DNA of 37,603 nucleotides, from positions 9,582 to 47,184 of the forward strand of contig DCVK01000018.1 in the NCBI GenBank assembly GCA_002335385.1, in the 5' to 3' direction. The notes beneath the pieces were generated by a model. The model was not told where the DNA came from, did no database searches, and saw only the letters and a list, made by a program, of their open reading frames with translations. This document shows, piece after piece, positions 1-7,299 of the stretch. The position numbers and the translations under genes are program-made. This DNA is from Candidatus Aminicenantes bacterium UBA2190 (GTDB taxonomy: Bacteria; Acidobacteriota; Aminicenantia; UBA2199). Every line of letters begins with the position of its first letter. Positions within the stretch are counted from its first letter, which is position 1.

Positions 1-106
1 CTCGCCCATTCCCCCGCTATTGCGCCCGCTCCCCGGACGCGGTATCATGAAAGAAACCGCTTCGGGTCCTGAAACCCCGTACCGGCCCCTGATCGGAGGT
101 GGACGC

Positions 107-634
107 ATGAGCAGCAGTTCAACGAAGTTATACCGTCTGCGCGGGATTTTTGTCGTTTACTTTGTGCTGAAATCGATCGCCGGTGCCGTATTCGCCGTCG
201 GTTTCCTGAGGTCCGCAGCCTTTGGCTGGCGTGGCATGCGCGGATGGACGCCGGGCTCCATGGCTTTCTTCAACCTGGCAGTGGCCGCGGTGATCCTGCT
301 GCTCGCCTGGCTCGTCTTCGGCCAGCTCCTGCTGCGCCGGAATTGGGCGCGGGTGCTGCTGCTGGTCCTCGGCTGGCTGGCCGTGATCGGCGCCCTCGCC
401 AGCCTCCTGCTCACCGCCCATGGTTCCGCCATGAGTTCCTGGCTCTCCCGCTGGTTCGTGCCGGTGGACATGGATTGGCAGAGGCTGCTGGCGTACGACC
501 GGGTGCAGAAGGTCTTCGAGCTCCTGTTTTGGGGCTACCTGATCTCGGTGCTGCAGTTCGATGTTCGGGTTCGCGACGAGTTCTTTCCCCGCGCTTCCGG
601 GGGCCAGGCCCCTGAGCAGGGGAGGGCGGAATGA
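107..634 (+). CDS. Hypothetical multi-pass membrane protein
   Basis: I do not recognise a named family. The protein of about 175 aa has hydrophobic stretches near residues 8-30, 48-70, 75-105 and a weaker one near 140-155, so it is probably an inner-membrane protein with three or four helices. An open frame extends upstream to base 20, but the ATG at 107 is preferred because a GGAGGT ribosome site lies at 95-100, six bases upstream. Its stop overlaps the start of the next gene (ATGA), so the two are probably translationally coupled. Its upstream neighbour lies outside the window. Confidence 0.7.
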   Translation: MSSSSTKLYRLRGIFVVYFVLKSIAGAVFAVGFLRSAAFGWRGMRGWTPGSMAFFNLAVAAVILLLAWLVFGQLLLRRNWARVLLLVLGWLAVIGALASLLLTAHGSAMSSWLSRWFVPVDMDWQRLLAYDRVQKVFELLFWGYLISVLQFDVRVRDEFFPRASGGQAPEQGRAE

Positions 635-903
635 AGGAAACGCTGCAAGCGCTGGCGGGCCGGGAGGTGGTGGTCGATACCCGCTCGCCCTGGATGTACA
701 TCGGCAGACTGGCCGCGATGCAGGCCGACAGCCTGCTGCTTCAGGACGTCGACGTCCACGACTGCGGCGAGACCTCCGCGCCCAGGGAGCGCTACCTGCT
801 CGATTCCATCGATTCGGGCATTAAGGCCAACCGCCGCTCGGTCTACGTGAACCTGGATTACGTGGTCAGCGTTTCCCTGCTCTCAGAAGTCATCAAGTAC
901 TAG
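631..903 (+). CDS. Small conserved Sm-like/beta-barrel hypothetical protein
   Basis: A 90-aa soluble protein. The alternating hydrophobic pattern (REVVVDTRSPWMYIGRL, then LLLQDVDVHD and VYVNLDYVVSVSLL) resembles small Sm/LSM-type beta-barrels in which a gene-specific loop separates two strand groups; this is a fold guess, not a family assignment. It overlaps the stop of the upstream membrane-protein gene by 4 nt and lies 4 nt before the GIY-YIG gene, so all three are likely one transcript. There is no signal peptide or membrane segment, and no catalytic motif is visible. Confidence 0.7.
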   Translation: MKETLQALAGREVVVDTRSPWMYIGRLAAMQADSLLLQDVDVHDCGETSAPRERYLLDSIDSGIKANRRSVYVNLDYVVSVSLLSEVIKY

Positions 904-907
904 AGCC

Positions 908-1192
908 GTGAAGCCCTGGTACCTCTACCTGGTGCGCTGCGGCGACGGCACGCTCTACACCGGCATCTCGAACGATGTGCAGCGCCGCATGTCCGCGCAC
1001 CTCAGCGGCCGCGGGGCGCGCTACCTGCGGGGAAGGGCGCCGCTGGCCCTGGCGCGCAAGCTCCGCGTCGGCAGTTGCGGCGAAGCTCTCAGGCTCGAGC
1101 GCAAGGTCAAGAGGATGGGGCGGGATAAAAAGGAAAAACTGATCCAGGGCAAGATCAGGCTGAAGGACATTCAGCAGAACGATCTTTCGTAA
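908..1192 (+). CDS. GIY-YIG nuclease-superfamily protein (YhbQ/UPF0213-like)
   Basis: A 94-aa protein, the usual size of stand-alone YhbQ/UPF0213 GIY-YIG proteins. Near the N-terminus it has YLYLVRCGDGTLYTGISND, matching the two strands that carry the GIY and YIG signature (here LYL and YTG). Downstream are RRMSAHLSGRGARYLRGRAP and an ERKVKRMGRDKKEKLI helix typical of the family. Members carry a nuclease fold; the cellular role of this small group is poorly defined, with DNA processing or repair suggested. The start codon is GTG at 908, four bases after the previous stop. The last codons merge into a degenerate repeat arm. Confidence 0.88.
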   Translation: MKPWYLYLVRCGDGTLYTGISNDVQRRMSAHLSGRGARYLRGRAPLALARKLRVGSCGEALRLERKVKRMGRDKKEKLIQGKIRLKDIQQNDLS

Positions 1193-1217
1193 TTCGTGAT
1201 TCGTGACTCATGATTCG
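1187..1217 (+). repeat. Left arm of a degenerate ATTCGTG inverted repeat
   Basis: This arm is made of imperfect copies of a 7-8 base unit close to ATTCGTG. It pairs, in inverted orientation, with 1321-1351: about 25 of 31 positions agree when one arm is reverse-complemented. A further single unit (GGATTCGTGAG) lies between them near 1266. The arm begins inside the last codons of the GIY-YIG gene. The gap separates convergent genes. Confidence 0.7.
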
Positions 1218-1320
1218 TTGAAGCCGCTCACCGATCTCCAAGAAGCTACTTGAGGCGGGCCATCGGGATTCGTGAGTTTTTTTCTCTGGATGGATGCTAT
1301 TCGCTCGATCCATGCTGCCC

Positions 1321-1351
1321 CGAATCACGAATTACGAACAACGAATCACGA
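1321..1351 (-). repeat. Right arm of the degenerate ATTCGTG inverted repeat
   Basis: The + strand reads as repeated CGAATCACGAATTACGAA-type units, the reverse complement of the arm at 1187-1217. The arms are separated by 103 bases. The low sequence complexity inside each arm sets it apart from an ordinary transposon terminal repeat. Confidence 0.7.
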
Positions 1352-1366
1352 TGGTTCGAACGGTTC

Positions 1367-1834
1367 TTATCCTCCCGCCGTCTGCGGGAAGGCGGTGTTG
1401 GAATACAGGTACTCGACCTTCTCCTTGTGCTTCAGCTCCTGGTTGGCCATGGAGAGCAGCATTTCCCTGACCTCGCCCTCGGGCTGCAGGGAGGCCAGTG
1501 ATTTGTAGAAGTTGTAGGAGTTCCACTCGCGGTGGGCGGCGACCAGGTAGACCTCGCTGCTATTCATGTTCTTTTTCGGATCGGGCTTTTCGGCATATTG
1601 CGCGATGTGGTAGTCGATGGGCGTGTCCATGCCCAGGGCGTTGAATTTCTTCTCGCCCTTCAGGTAGCCCTGCAGGAACTCCTTGTGGGCCAGTTCCTCG
1701 CCGGCCAGGAATTTCAGCGTCTCCTTGGCCAGGGCTTCCTCGACCAGGTCGTGCAGGCCGAGATAGAAGGTGCGGGCCTCCTCTTCGTTCCTGATGGCGG
1801 TTTCGATCAGGCTTTGCAGGCTCTGTGCTTCCAT
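1367..1834 (-). CDS. Rubrerythrin-like diiron protein (ferritin-like domain only)
   Basis: A 155-aa ferritin-like four-helix protein with no C-terminal rubredoxin (no CxxC pairs), so it resembles the short erythrin-type members. Diiron-binding patterns are visible: NEEEARTFY in helix 1, EELAHKEF in helix 2 and NQELKHKEK in helix 4. Proteins of this type reduce peroxide or handle iron in anaerobes, which is an inference here. A GGAGGAG ribosome site precedes the ATG at 1834. It lies just upstream of nothing co-directional in the immediate 3' direction: it converges with the GIY-YIG gene across a repeat-rich gap. The porin gene upstream ends 24 nt before this start, so the two may be co-transcribed. 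Confidence 0.88.
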   Translation of the reverse strand: MEAQSLQSLIETAIRNEEEARTFYLGLHDLVEEALAKETLKFLAGEELAHKEFLQGYLKGEKKFNALGMDTPIDYHIAQYAEKPDPKKNMNSSEVYLVAAHREWNSYNFYKSLASLQPEGEVREMLLSMANQELKHKEKVEYLYSNTAFPQTAGG

Positions 1835-1858
1835 GATGTCTCCTCCAGGTGATATTTC

Positions 1859-2965
1859 TTAGAGATTGAGCTGGGCGCTGAACATGACCTGATTGGTTTT
1901 GGGCGGTTCCAGTAAGGGCCCCGTGGTCGAGAAATGGGTGAACTCCAGGCCGAAGCTCACCCCGGAGCCGGCGGCATATTGAACCCCTGCGAACAGGCAG
2001 CGGGTTTCCTTGGTCTCGCCGGCATTCATCTGCTCCGTCAGGTCCTCGAAGCCATAGCCCAGCCAGCCGCTCAGTTTCTTCCGGTTGACCACCGCCTGGG
2101 ACCAGAACGAGGAGACCTTCTTGGGAACGAACTTTTGCTCAAGGGGCACGAATATGTAGTTCGCCCGGCTGGCGACGTAGGCCAGGTTTTCTCCGGCGGC
2201 GAACTCGCCCTTCAGGGTGATCCATGGGAAAGGCGCCAAGTTCCAGTCCAGGCTGATGCCGGCAATATTCACCTTGTTTTCGACGGGATTGTTGATGGCG
2301 CCGGCGTTCTCGCGACCGTAGATCCCCGTGAGCCCGGCCTGGTACTTGCCGCCCTGTCCCAGCTTGAGGCCCAGGCGCGACTGCAGGAACGGCATCTTGG
2401 CCGACCAGCCGCCGGCAGTGGCGGGGTCGCTGAGAGCCAAGGCGATGTCGAAGCTCGGGGCGGAATACGTGTAGCGCACCTGGGCGTGGCGGAAGCCGAC
2501 GTTGCCCGTCTGCCACAAGTAGCCGTTGATCATCAGCGTGGTCGGGCCCAATGGCGAGAACAGGTCCCAGGCCTGGCCGAAGAGCAGGCTGTGCCCTTTC
2601 TTGGCCAGGGTGAAGTAGCCCTGGCGGAAGCGCGGCTTCATCTGGTTGGGGCTGGCCGTGTCGAAAAAGTCCCATTCCAGCACGGCCGCCAGCTTCATGC
2701 CGTTGTCCAGCGGCGTGCCGGTGTACTTGAAGCCGAAGCGGGTGTGGGTGGCGGACAGGTAGAGGTTGCCGTCGCCGGCGACGGCGTAGCGCGGGAAGGT
2801 CAGGCCGTTGACGCCGCCGTCCTGGTAGGCGGCGTCGAGCTTGAAAAAGCCGAACATCTGCAATTTGCTCTTTTCCGTATCGACCAGGGTGATGTCCCCG
2901 TAGGCGCGCAAGCTGGGAAGAAGCAACAGCATGATCGCGATCGTCAGCATAGAGTACTTTTTCAT
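1859..2965 (-). CDS. DcaP-like outer-membrane porin
   Basis: A 368-aa protein with a signal peptide (residues 1-22, ending LRAYG) followed by alternating amphipathic strands typical of a 16-strand porin. Features such as LQMFGFFKLDAAY, HTRFGFKYTG, LEWDFF, RFRQGYFTL and LLFGQAWDLFSPL resemble the DcaP-like porin family, whose members take up small anionic solutes such as dicarboxylates or aromatic acids. The barrel ends with an alternating strand (QVMFSAQLNL). It has its own promoter (2987-3016) and sits downstream of fdhD on the same strand. Substrate cannot be read from sequence. Confidence 0.8.
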   Translation of the reverse strand: MKKYSMLTIAIMLLLLPSLRAYGDITLVDTEKSKLQMFGFFKLDAAYQDGGVNGLTFPRYAVAGDGNLYLSATHTRFGFKYTGTPLDNGMKLAAVLEWDFFDTASPNQMKPRFRQGYFTLAKKGHSLLFGQAWDLFSPLGPTTLMINGYLWQTGNVGFRHAQVRYTYSAPSFDIALALSDPATAGGWSAKMPFLQSRLGLKLGQGGKYQAGLTGIYGRENAGAINNPVENKVNIAGISLDWNLAPFPWITLKGEFAAGENLAYVASRANYIFVPLEQKFVPKKVSSFWSQAVVNRKKLSGWLGYGFEDLTEQMNAGETKETRCLFAGVQYAAGSGVSFGLEFTHFSTTGPLLEPPKTNQVMFSAQLNL

Positions 2966-2986
2966 GGATACCTCGCTTGTGAAGCT

Positions 2987-3016
2987 ATTTTACCCCATTT
3001 TCGAGGTCGATTTCAA
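2987..3016 (-). promoter_or_regulatory. Predicted sigma70-type promoter of the porin gene
   Basis: On the minus strand, TTGAAA (3011-3016) and TAAAAT (2987-2992) are separated by 18 bases. The -10 end lies about 20 bases before the porin ATG, leaving room for the AGCGAGG ribosome site. The promoter lies in the 72-nt gap after fdhD, so the porin can be expressed independently. Confidence 0.55.
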
Positions 3017-3037
3017 GCTGAAAAATTATCTGTTTAA

Positions 3038-3790
3038 CTAAAAATTCAGCAGGATGGGCCGCGGCTTGAGCACGTGGCCGACCAGCGTCAGGCCGCTGCA
3101 CCGCACGATCTCCAGGGCCTTGCTGGTGAGCGTGGTCTGCGAGATGAGTGCCGGGATGCCGGCCTGCAGGCATTTGAGCGCCATCTCGGCCGAAACGCGG
3201 CCGGTGGTCAGAACGGCGCAGCGGCTGAAGTCGGATTTTTGGGTTAGTCCCCAGCCGATCAGCTTGTCGACGCTGTTGCTGCGGCCGATGTCCTCGCGGC
3301 TGGCCAGGATCCTCCGCGCTTTCATGTCCGCCAGCATGGAGCAATGGATGCCGCCGTGGCGGCGGAACATCCTGGCCCGCGCCGGCAGCCGCTCCATCAG
3401 GGCGACGGCCTGCGCCAGGGTGAATTCGTAGCTGCGGCACAGCACCGGCAGGTTGTCGAAGCCGGCCGCCGGCACCTCGCCTCCCGAGCAGGCGGTCACC
3501 TGGAGCGGCTGGAAGCGGCGTTCGGCAGCGGCGCCCGCGGGCCGCAGGCGGACCCTGGCCAAGTCGCCCCGGAAACGCAGGCTGGAGACATCCGCGGCAA
3601 CGGCGATCAATCCCTGGCTGAACAGCCAGCCCGTGACCAGTTCCCGGCGCTGGAACGGCGAGCAGCTCAGGCGGCCCAGCGAACGGCCGTCCACCTCGAT
3701 CGTCAGCAGCGTCTCCTCGGGCAGCGCCACCAGGCCGGTCTCGCGGCGCCGCTCAGGCGCCTTCTTGCTTGCGGGTTTTGAGGTAGTCAT
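3038..3790 (-). CDS. fdhD: Formate dehydrogenase accessory sulfurtransferase FdhD
   Basis: FdhD moves sulfur from a cysteine desulfurase to the molybdenum cofactor so that formate dehydrogenases become active; it acts in the cytoplasm. The 250-aa length is normal. Diagnostic segments are RRELVTGWLFSQGLI, GGIHCSML, SREDIGRSNSVDKLIG and TTGRVSAEMALKCLQAGIPALISQTTLTSKA. The loop that carries CxxC in E. coli FdhD here reads TACSGG, keeping one cysteine (Cys101). The ATG at 3790 lies inside the 3' end of mobA (38-nt overlap) with GAGGAA just upstream, indicating coupling of the two cofactor genes. No formate dehydrogenase is present in the window. Confidence 0.93.
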   Translation of the reverse strand: MTTSKPASKKAPERRRETGLVALPEETLLTIEVDGRSLGRLSCSPFQRRELVTGWLFSQGLIAVAADVSSLRFRGDLARVRLRPAGAAAERRFQPLQVTACSGGEVPAAGFDNLPVLCRSYEFTLAQAVALMERLPARARMFRRHGGIHCSMLADMKARRILASREDIGRSNSVDKLIGWGLTQKSDFSRCAVLTTGRVSAEMALKCLQAGIPALISQTTLTSKALEIVRCSGLTLVGHVLKPRPILLNF

Positions 3791-4340
3791 TGTATTCCTC
3801 GATGGTGTTCAGGTTGCGGAACCAGTCCTGCCCGTCCATGGCCACGAACTCGGTGCGGCAGGTCCGGAACAGGGAGGAGATGCGGAGATCGCCGGCGGCG
3901 ACCTGCCGGGCGATCGTGGGCGCGATGCCGCGGTCGTAGGCGGCGAACAGCGGCTCGAACTTGCCGTCGCGGTAGCGCGGCACCACGATATCGCTGCCGG
4001 GGGCCAGGGCGAGGATCCTTTTCAGGAACGGCAGGTGGACGACGGGGATATCGCAGGCCATCACGAAGTTGACCCGGCAGGGCGACGCCTGCAGGGCGGT
4101 CAACAGGGCCGGCAGCGGCCCCTGTCCCGGCGTTTCGTCCTCGACCACCGGCAGCCCCAGGAAAGTGAACTTGCTCTTGTCTCCGGCGCTGACCAGGATG
4201 GTCGCGAAACAGGGGCGGACCTGTTCAATAAGCGATTCGATCATGGTGCGGCCGCAGACCGGCAGCAGCGACTTTTCCCGGCGCATGCGCCGGCTGTGCC
4301 CCCCGGCCAGGATGATCGCCGCGATGGGTTCGCAGGTCAT
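3753..4340 (-). CDS. mobA: Molybdenum cofactor guanylyltransferase MobA
   Basis: MobA attaches GMP to molybdopterin to give the guanine dinucleotide cofactor used by formate dehydrogenases and related enzymes. The 195-aa length fits. The N-terminal nucleotide-binding loop reads LAGGHSRRMRREKSLLPV; the usual family form is LAGGxSxRMGxDK, so the Gly and Asp of the second half are replaced by Arg and Glu. VMACDIPVV matches the conserved CDxP metal-site segment and FEPLFAAY is also typical. It overlaps fdhD by 38 nt and begins 13 nt after the PilZ gene stop, so it is probably the third gene of a GNAT-PilZ-mobA-fdhD run. Confidence 0.9.
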   Translation of the reverse strand: MTCEPIAAIILAGGHSRRMRREKSLLPVCGRTMIESLIEQVRPCFATILVSAGDKSKFTFLGLPVVEDETPGQGPLPALLTALQASPCRVNFVMACDIPVVHLPFLKRILALAPGSDIVVPRYRDGKFEPLFAAYDRGIAPTIARQVAAGDLRISSLFRTCRTEFVAMDGQDWFRNLNTIEEYNDYLKTRKQEGA

Positions 4341-4353
4341 GGGCGGGGGAATG

Positions 4354-4752
4354 TCAGGAACCGGGCTGGACCTTGTCCTTGCTGATGAAGCCCTCGTCGC
4401 CGCCGTCCGGCTTGGCTTTCATGAAGGAGACCAGGAAGGCCTTTTGTTTTTCACTGTTGTTCTTGAAGCGGGCGCCGATGGAGAAGAGGAGGCCGGGAGG
4501 CAGGGATGCGTATTTCCGGCTGTCGAAGGAGGCGACCTCGGCGCGGTTGATCTCGATCTCGAATTCCTGCTGGCGGTTGTCGCGGCTGTGGATCAGGTAG
4601 ATCTTGTAGACCGAGCCGATCACCGGCTGGAAGTTGCTGACCAGGTTGATGCCTTCGCTGCTGATGTTGTTGGCCACGAAGCTGACCACGTTCAGCAGCT
4701 TGCCTTTCATCTCCTGCGACACGTCGAAGCGGGTGCTTTTCCTTTTTTCCAT
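4354..4752 (-). CDS. PilZ-domain protein
   Basis: A 132-aa protein beginning MEKRKSTRFDV, containing the RxxxR motif (RKSTR) and later NISSEGI, which matches the (D/N)xSxxG motif; together these form the cyclic-di-GMP site of PilZ domains. It is a single-domain protein and would act as a soluble c-di-GMP receptor, with unknown target. The ATG at 4752 is chosen because the motif begins immediately after it and GGAG lies about 7 bases upstream; a longer frame extends further but overlaps the GNAT gene. It is 52 nt downstream of that gene and 13 nt upstream of mobA. Confidence 0.85.
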   Translation of the reverse strand: MEKRKSTRFDVSQEMKGKLLNVVSFVANNISSEGINLVSNFQPVIGSVYKIYLIHSRDNRQQEFEIEINRAEVASFDSRKYASLPPGLLFSIGARFKNNSEKQKAFLVSFMKAKPDGGDEGFISKDKVQPGS

Positions 4753-4804
4753 GATTCTCCATCCTGGGGAATGAGATGCCATGGTAACACAACTGGAAAA
4801 TAAT

Positions 4805-5389
4805 TCAATGCCCAACCGGGGAAGTCCGCAGCAGGAATTCCTCCGCGTAGGGCTGGGCCTCGGTTTTTTCATCAACAACGCTGAACCCGGCTTTGAGATA
4901 GGCCGCCATGGCTTTCGGGTGGTCGTATTCGCAGGTGTGCAACCAGACGCGCTCCGTTCCCCCCTCCCAGGCCCGGCGCACGGCCCAGTCCAGGAAGAAC
5001 CGGCCCAACCCCTTGCCGATGAATTCCGGCAGCAGCCCGAAATAGGATATTTCGACCTGCGGCTCATGGCCGCGGTCCAGCTCCGCGAAGCCGGCCACCC
5101 GGCAGCGGCTGTACAGAAGGTGGATCTCGTTCGTTTCTTTCGCGAGGATTTTCCGCAATCCATCTTCCGGCAGCAACAACCTGCCGCTCCAGCCCCATTC
5201 GCCGCCCACGGCGGCGAACAGGCGTCTGTATTCGGCCGTCCCCGGCTTTTCCCACTTCTTGACCTCGCAGGCCGGTGGGATCGGGATCGGGTCGGCCATC
5301 GGCCGGGCCTTCATCTCCAGATAGGCCGTTTTCACCGGGACCAGCGTGTAGCCTTCAGGGACAGATCGATTCGCTCGCGTCGGACCCAT
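4805..5389 (-). CDS. GNAT-family N-acetyltransferase
   Basis: A 194-aa protein with a C-terminal GNAT fold: VEISYFGLLPEFIGKGLGRFFLDWAVRRAW covers strand beta4 and the acetyl-CoA loop (here IGKGLG, compared with Q/RxxGxG/A), and AMAAYLKAGFSVVDEK is the typical late helix-strand. The acceptor substrate is unknown. There is no clear ribosome site before the ATG at 5389; internal Met codons at residues 26 and 31 are alternatives. A dyad (5388-5405) overlaps the start codon. It is the first gene of the run leading to PilZ, mobA and fdhD. Confidence 0.85.
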   Translation of the reverse strand: MGPTRANRSVPEGYTLVPVKTAYLEMKARPMADPIPIPPACEVKKWEKPGTAEYRRLFAAVGGEWGWSGRLLLPEDGLRKILAKETNEIHLLYSRCRVAGFAELDRGHEPQVEISYFGLLPEFIGKGLGRFFLDWAVRRAWEGGTERVWLHTCEYDHPKAMAAYLKAGFSVVDEKTEAQPYAEEFLLRTSPVGH

Positions 5390-5405
5390 GGTAACTGTTT
5401 ACCAT
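5388..5405. promoter_or_regulatory. 18-bp dyad over the GNAT start codon
   Basis: ATGGTAA (5388-5394) and TTACCAT (5399-5405) form perfect 7-base arms around CTGT. The ten bases CCATGGTAAC at 5386-5395 occur again at 4779-4788, just upstream of the PilZ gene. This could be an operator controlling the run, but a chance dyad cannot be excluded. Confidence 0.3.
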
Positions 5406-5424
5406 AAGAGCAATACGGGGACAA

Positions 5425-5556
5425 GTGTCAGTGTCAGTGATAGTGTTCGCAGGGCATTGAACGAATTTCAGTGTCAGTGTCAGTGACAGTGTCAGCAAGA
5501 CCCTTGGAAAAGCTCTTGTTCTTTCGCTTCAACGCTTCAACGCTTCAACACTTCAA
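5425..5556. repeat. Intergenic short tandem arrays (GTCAGT hexamer, CGCTTCAA octamer)
   Basis: Two clusters of the hexamer GTCAGT (about 3 units at 5427-5444, five units at 5467-5496, some with one change) are followed by four tandem copies of CGCTTCAA (5525-5556, last copy CACTTCAA). They fill most of the 223-nt gap between the MFS transporter gene and the GNAT gene. No gene is seen in this gap. Confidence 0.8.
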
Positions 5557-5612
5557 CAATTTCTATTCCTTTGATCTAATGCTCTTTCGTATAACGCATA
5601 ACGATAGTTCGC

Positions 5613-7097
5613 TTATTTCTTGGGTACCCAAATCAGCAGCACCATCCCCGGGATCGAGATCAGGAAGCTGACCAGGAACATGCCGGAGTAGCCGATCCAG
5701 GAGGCGATGAAGCCGCTGCTGACGCCGGCGACGATGCCGCCCAGGCTCATCAGCCCCGAGCCGATGGCGAAGTGCGCCGCCTTGAACTCCATCTTGCAGA
5801 TGCGCATCAGGAAGGTGGTCAGCACCGCCGTGCCCAGGCCGCTGGCGAACTGGTCGAAGCCGTGCACGCCGGCGGCGAGCGCCAGGTTGCCCGCGCCGAT
5901 GAACAGGGGCTGAGCGGCGCCTGTGTTGGCGGCCAGATAGGGGGCCAGGCCGCCGGCCAGCAGCATGTAGACGATGTTGGTCAGGTTCTGCGCCAGCAGG
6001 AAGGGCCAGATCACGCGGCGCAGGCCAAGGCGCGAGATCATCCAGCCGCCGATCAGCGCGCCGGCGATCGAGGCGGGGATGCCGATTCCGCCCGCGATCC
6101 AGCCGTAGTGCTCCTTGATGCCCAGGTCGACGACGAACGCCGACGCCATGGAGCTGACCATGAACTCGCCGCTGCGCGCCAGGACGATGAAGGCCAGGAC
6201 CAGGCCGATCTTCTCCTGGTCCATGAAGGTAAGGAAGGCGCGGCCGTAGAACGACCCGGGGTCGCGGGTCAGGAGCGCCGTCAGCCGCCTGCGGAAGACG
6301 GCCAGCAGCGCCAGCGCCAGCAGCAGCCCCAGCCCGACGGCGCGGGCGAAGTTCAGTTCCTTCAGGATGGGCGCCGCCTGCCGCCATCCTTCCCACAGGG
6401 CCGAGTTGAAGAAAAGGAAGAATCCGGCGATCAGCGCGACTCCCAGGCCGATGTTCGCCAGGACCCGCGGCCGGGCGAAAAAGCCGAGCATTTGCACGGC
6501 CGGCCGGCGCTCTGTCTCGCACTCGGGGAGGAAAAAAAAGTGGTAGGCGGCCAGCAGCGCCAGCAGCAGGCCGGCGCAAAGGAACGCCGCCGTCCAGGAG
6601 AAGGCGGTGCCGATGGTGACGATCACGCCGCTGGCGGTGAGCATGGCCACGCGGTAGGCCATGATGCGGTAGCCGAGAAAGCGGGTCTGCTCTTCCTTGT
6701 CGAGCGCCGCCAGGTAGTAGCCGTCGATGGCGATGTCGTGGGTGGCGGCGACGAAGGCCCCGGCGAAGAACAGGATGGCGATGAGGCGCGGCGCCGCCGG
6801 CAGGGGAACAAGGAACGCCGCGGCGCCGATCAGCACCGCCAGGGCCGCCTGCATGGCCAGCAGCCAGCGTTTCTTGGTGGCGAACTCGTCGACCAGCGGC
6901 CCCCAGAAGAACTTGAGGATCCAGGGCAGGCCGAAGAAGGTGGTCAGGCCCACCGCCTCCAGGCTGACGCCGCGGTCGCGGAAGAACAGGGTGGAGACGG
7001 AGCGGATGACGGAGAAGGGGAACCCTTCCGCGAAGTAGGTGCTGAAGCACCAGACCTGCGGTCTCTTGGCGATGGATGTCGGTTGGTCGTTGGCCAT
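5613..7097 (-). CDS. MFS transporter, AmpG/PAT-like
   Basis: A protein of about 494 aa with roughly 12 membrane helices. The N-terminal part (FSTYFAEGFPFSVIRSVSTLFFRDRGVSLEAVGLTTFFGLPWILKFFWGPLVDEF) is close to the pattern of AmpG/PAT-type permeases that import muropeptides or similar solutes; AATHDIAIDGYYL is another conserved piece. The ATG at 7097 is chosen because the protein resembles its family only from there; the frame is open further upstream but passes through a repeat. The substrate is inferred from family only. It follows tilS on the same strand after a 202-nt gap that holds a large inverted repeat. Confidence 0.85.
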   Translation of the reverse strand: MANDQPTSIAKRPQVWCFSTYFAEGFPFSVIRSVSTLFFRDRGVSLEAVGLTTFFGLPWILKFFWGPLVDEFATKKRWLLAMQAALAVLIGAAAFLVPLPAAPRLIAILFFAGAFVAATHDIAIDGYYLAALDKEEQTRFLGYRIMAYRVAMLTASGVIVTIGTAFSWTAAFLCAGLLLALLAAYHFFFLPECETERRPAVQMLGFFARPRVLANIGLGVALIAGFFLFFNSALWEGWRQAAPILKELNFARAVGLGLLLALALLAVFRRRLTALLTRDPGSFYGRAFLTFMDQEKIGLVLAFIVLARSGEFMVSSMASAFVVDLGIKEHYGWIAGGIGIPASIAGALIGGWMISRLGLRRVIWPFLLAQNLTNIVYMLLAGGLAPYLAANTGAAQPLFIGAGNLALAAGVHGFDQFASGLGTAVLTTFLMRICKMEFKAAHFAIGSGLMSLGGIVAGVSSGFIASWIGYSGMFLVSFLISIPGMVLLIWVPKK

Positions 7098-7165
7098 AGT
7101 CCCAGATGGTATTACATGAAAACGGAGATGTAAATAGAGAAGACCGCGGTCAGGGTTCCATTTGA

Positions 7166-7220
7166 ACTCAGGGAAGAAGAGGGGAGAGTGAGGGAAAGGC
7201 AGAGCGAAGACAAAGTGGGA
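7166..7220 (+). repeat. Left arm of a purine-rich 55-nt inverted repeat
   Basis: This arm starts ACTCAGGGAA and ends AAGTGGGA, with repeated AGGGAAGA-like units between. Its partner at 7242-7296 has the same length. The arm ends match exactly in reverse complement; the middle is similar but shifted. Transcribed, it could form a long imperfect hairpin in the tilS-MFS spacer. Confidence 0.65.
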
Positions 7221-7241
7221 CAAAAGGTCATCAATGGCTTA

Positions 7242-7296
7242 TCCCACTCTCTCTTCCCTCGTTCTTCCCTCTGTCTTCCCTTTGTATTCCCTGAGT
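7242..7296 (-). repeat. Right arm of the 55-nt inverted repeat
   Basis: A pyrimidine-rich arm, starting TCCCACTCT and ending TTCCCTGAGT, made of repeated TCTTCCCT-like units. It is separated by 21 nt from its partner at 7166-7220 and lies immediately after the tilS stop codon. Confidence 0.65.
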
Positions 7297-7299
7297 CCG

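Noticed and set aside
5772..7133. A 453-codon + strand frame
   Set aside because: It is the antisense shadow of the AmpG-like transporter, with low-complexity charged sequence and no ribosome site.
1187..7296. Insertion-sequence or MITE remnants
   Set aside because: The inverted arms are low-complexity tandem-like sequence, with no target-site duplications or transposase, so I list them as repeats and not mobile elements.
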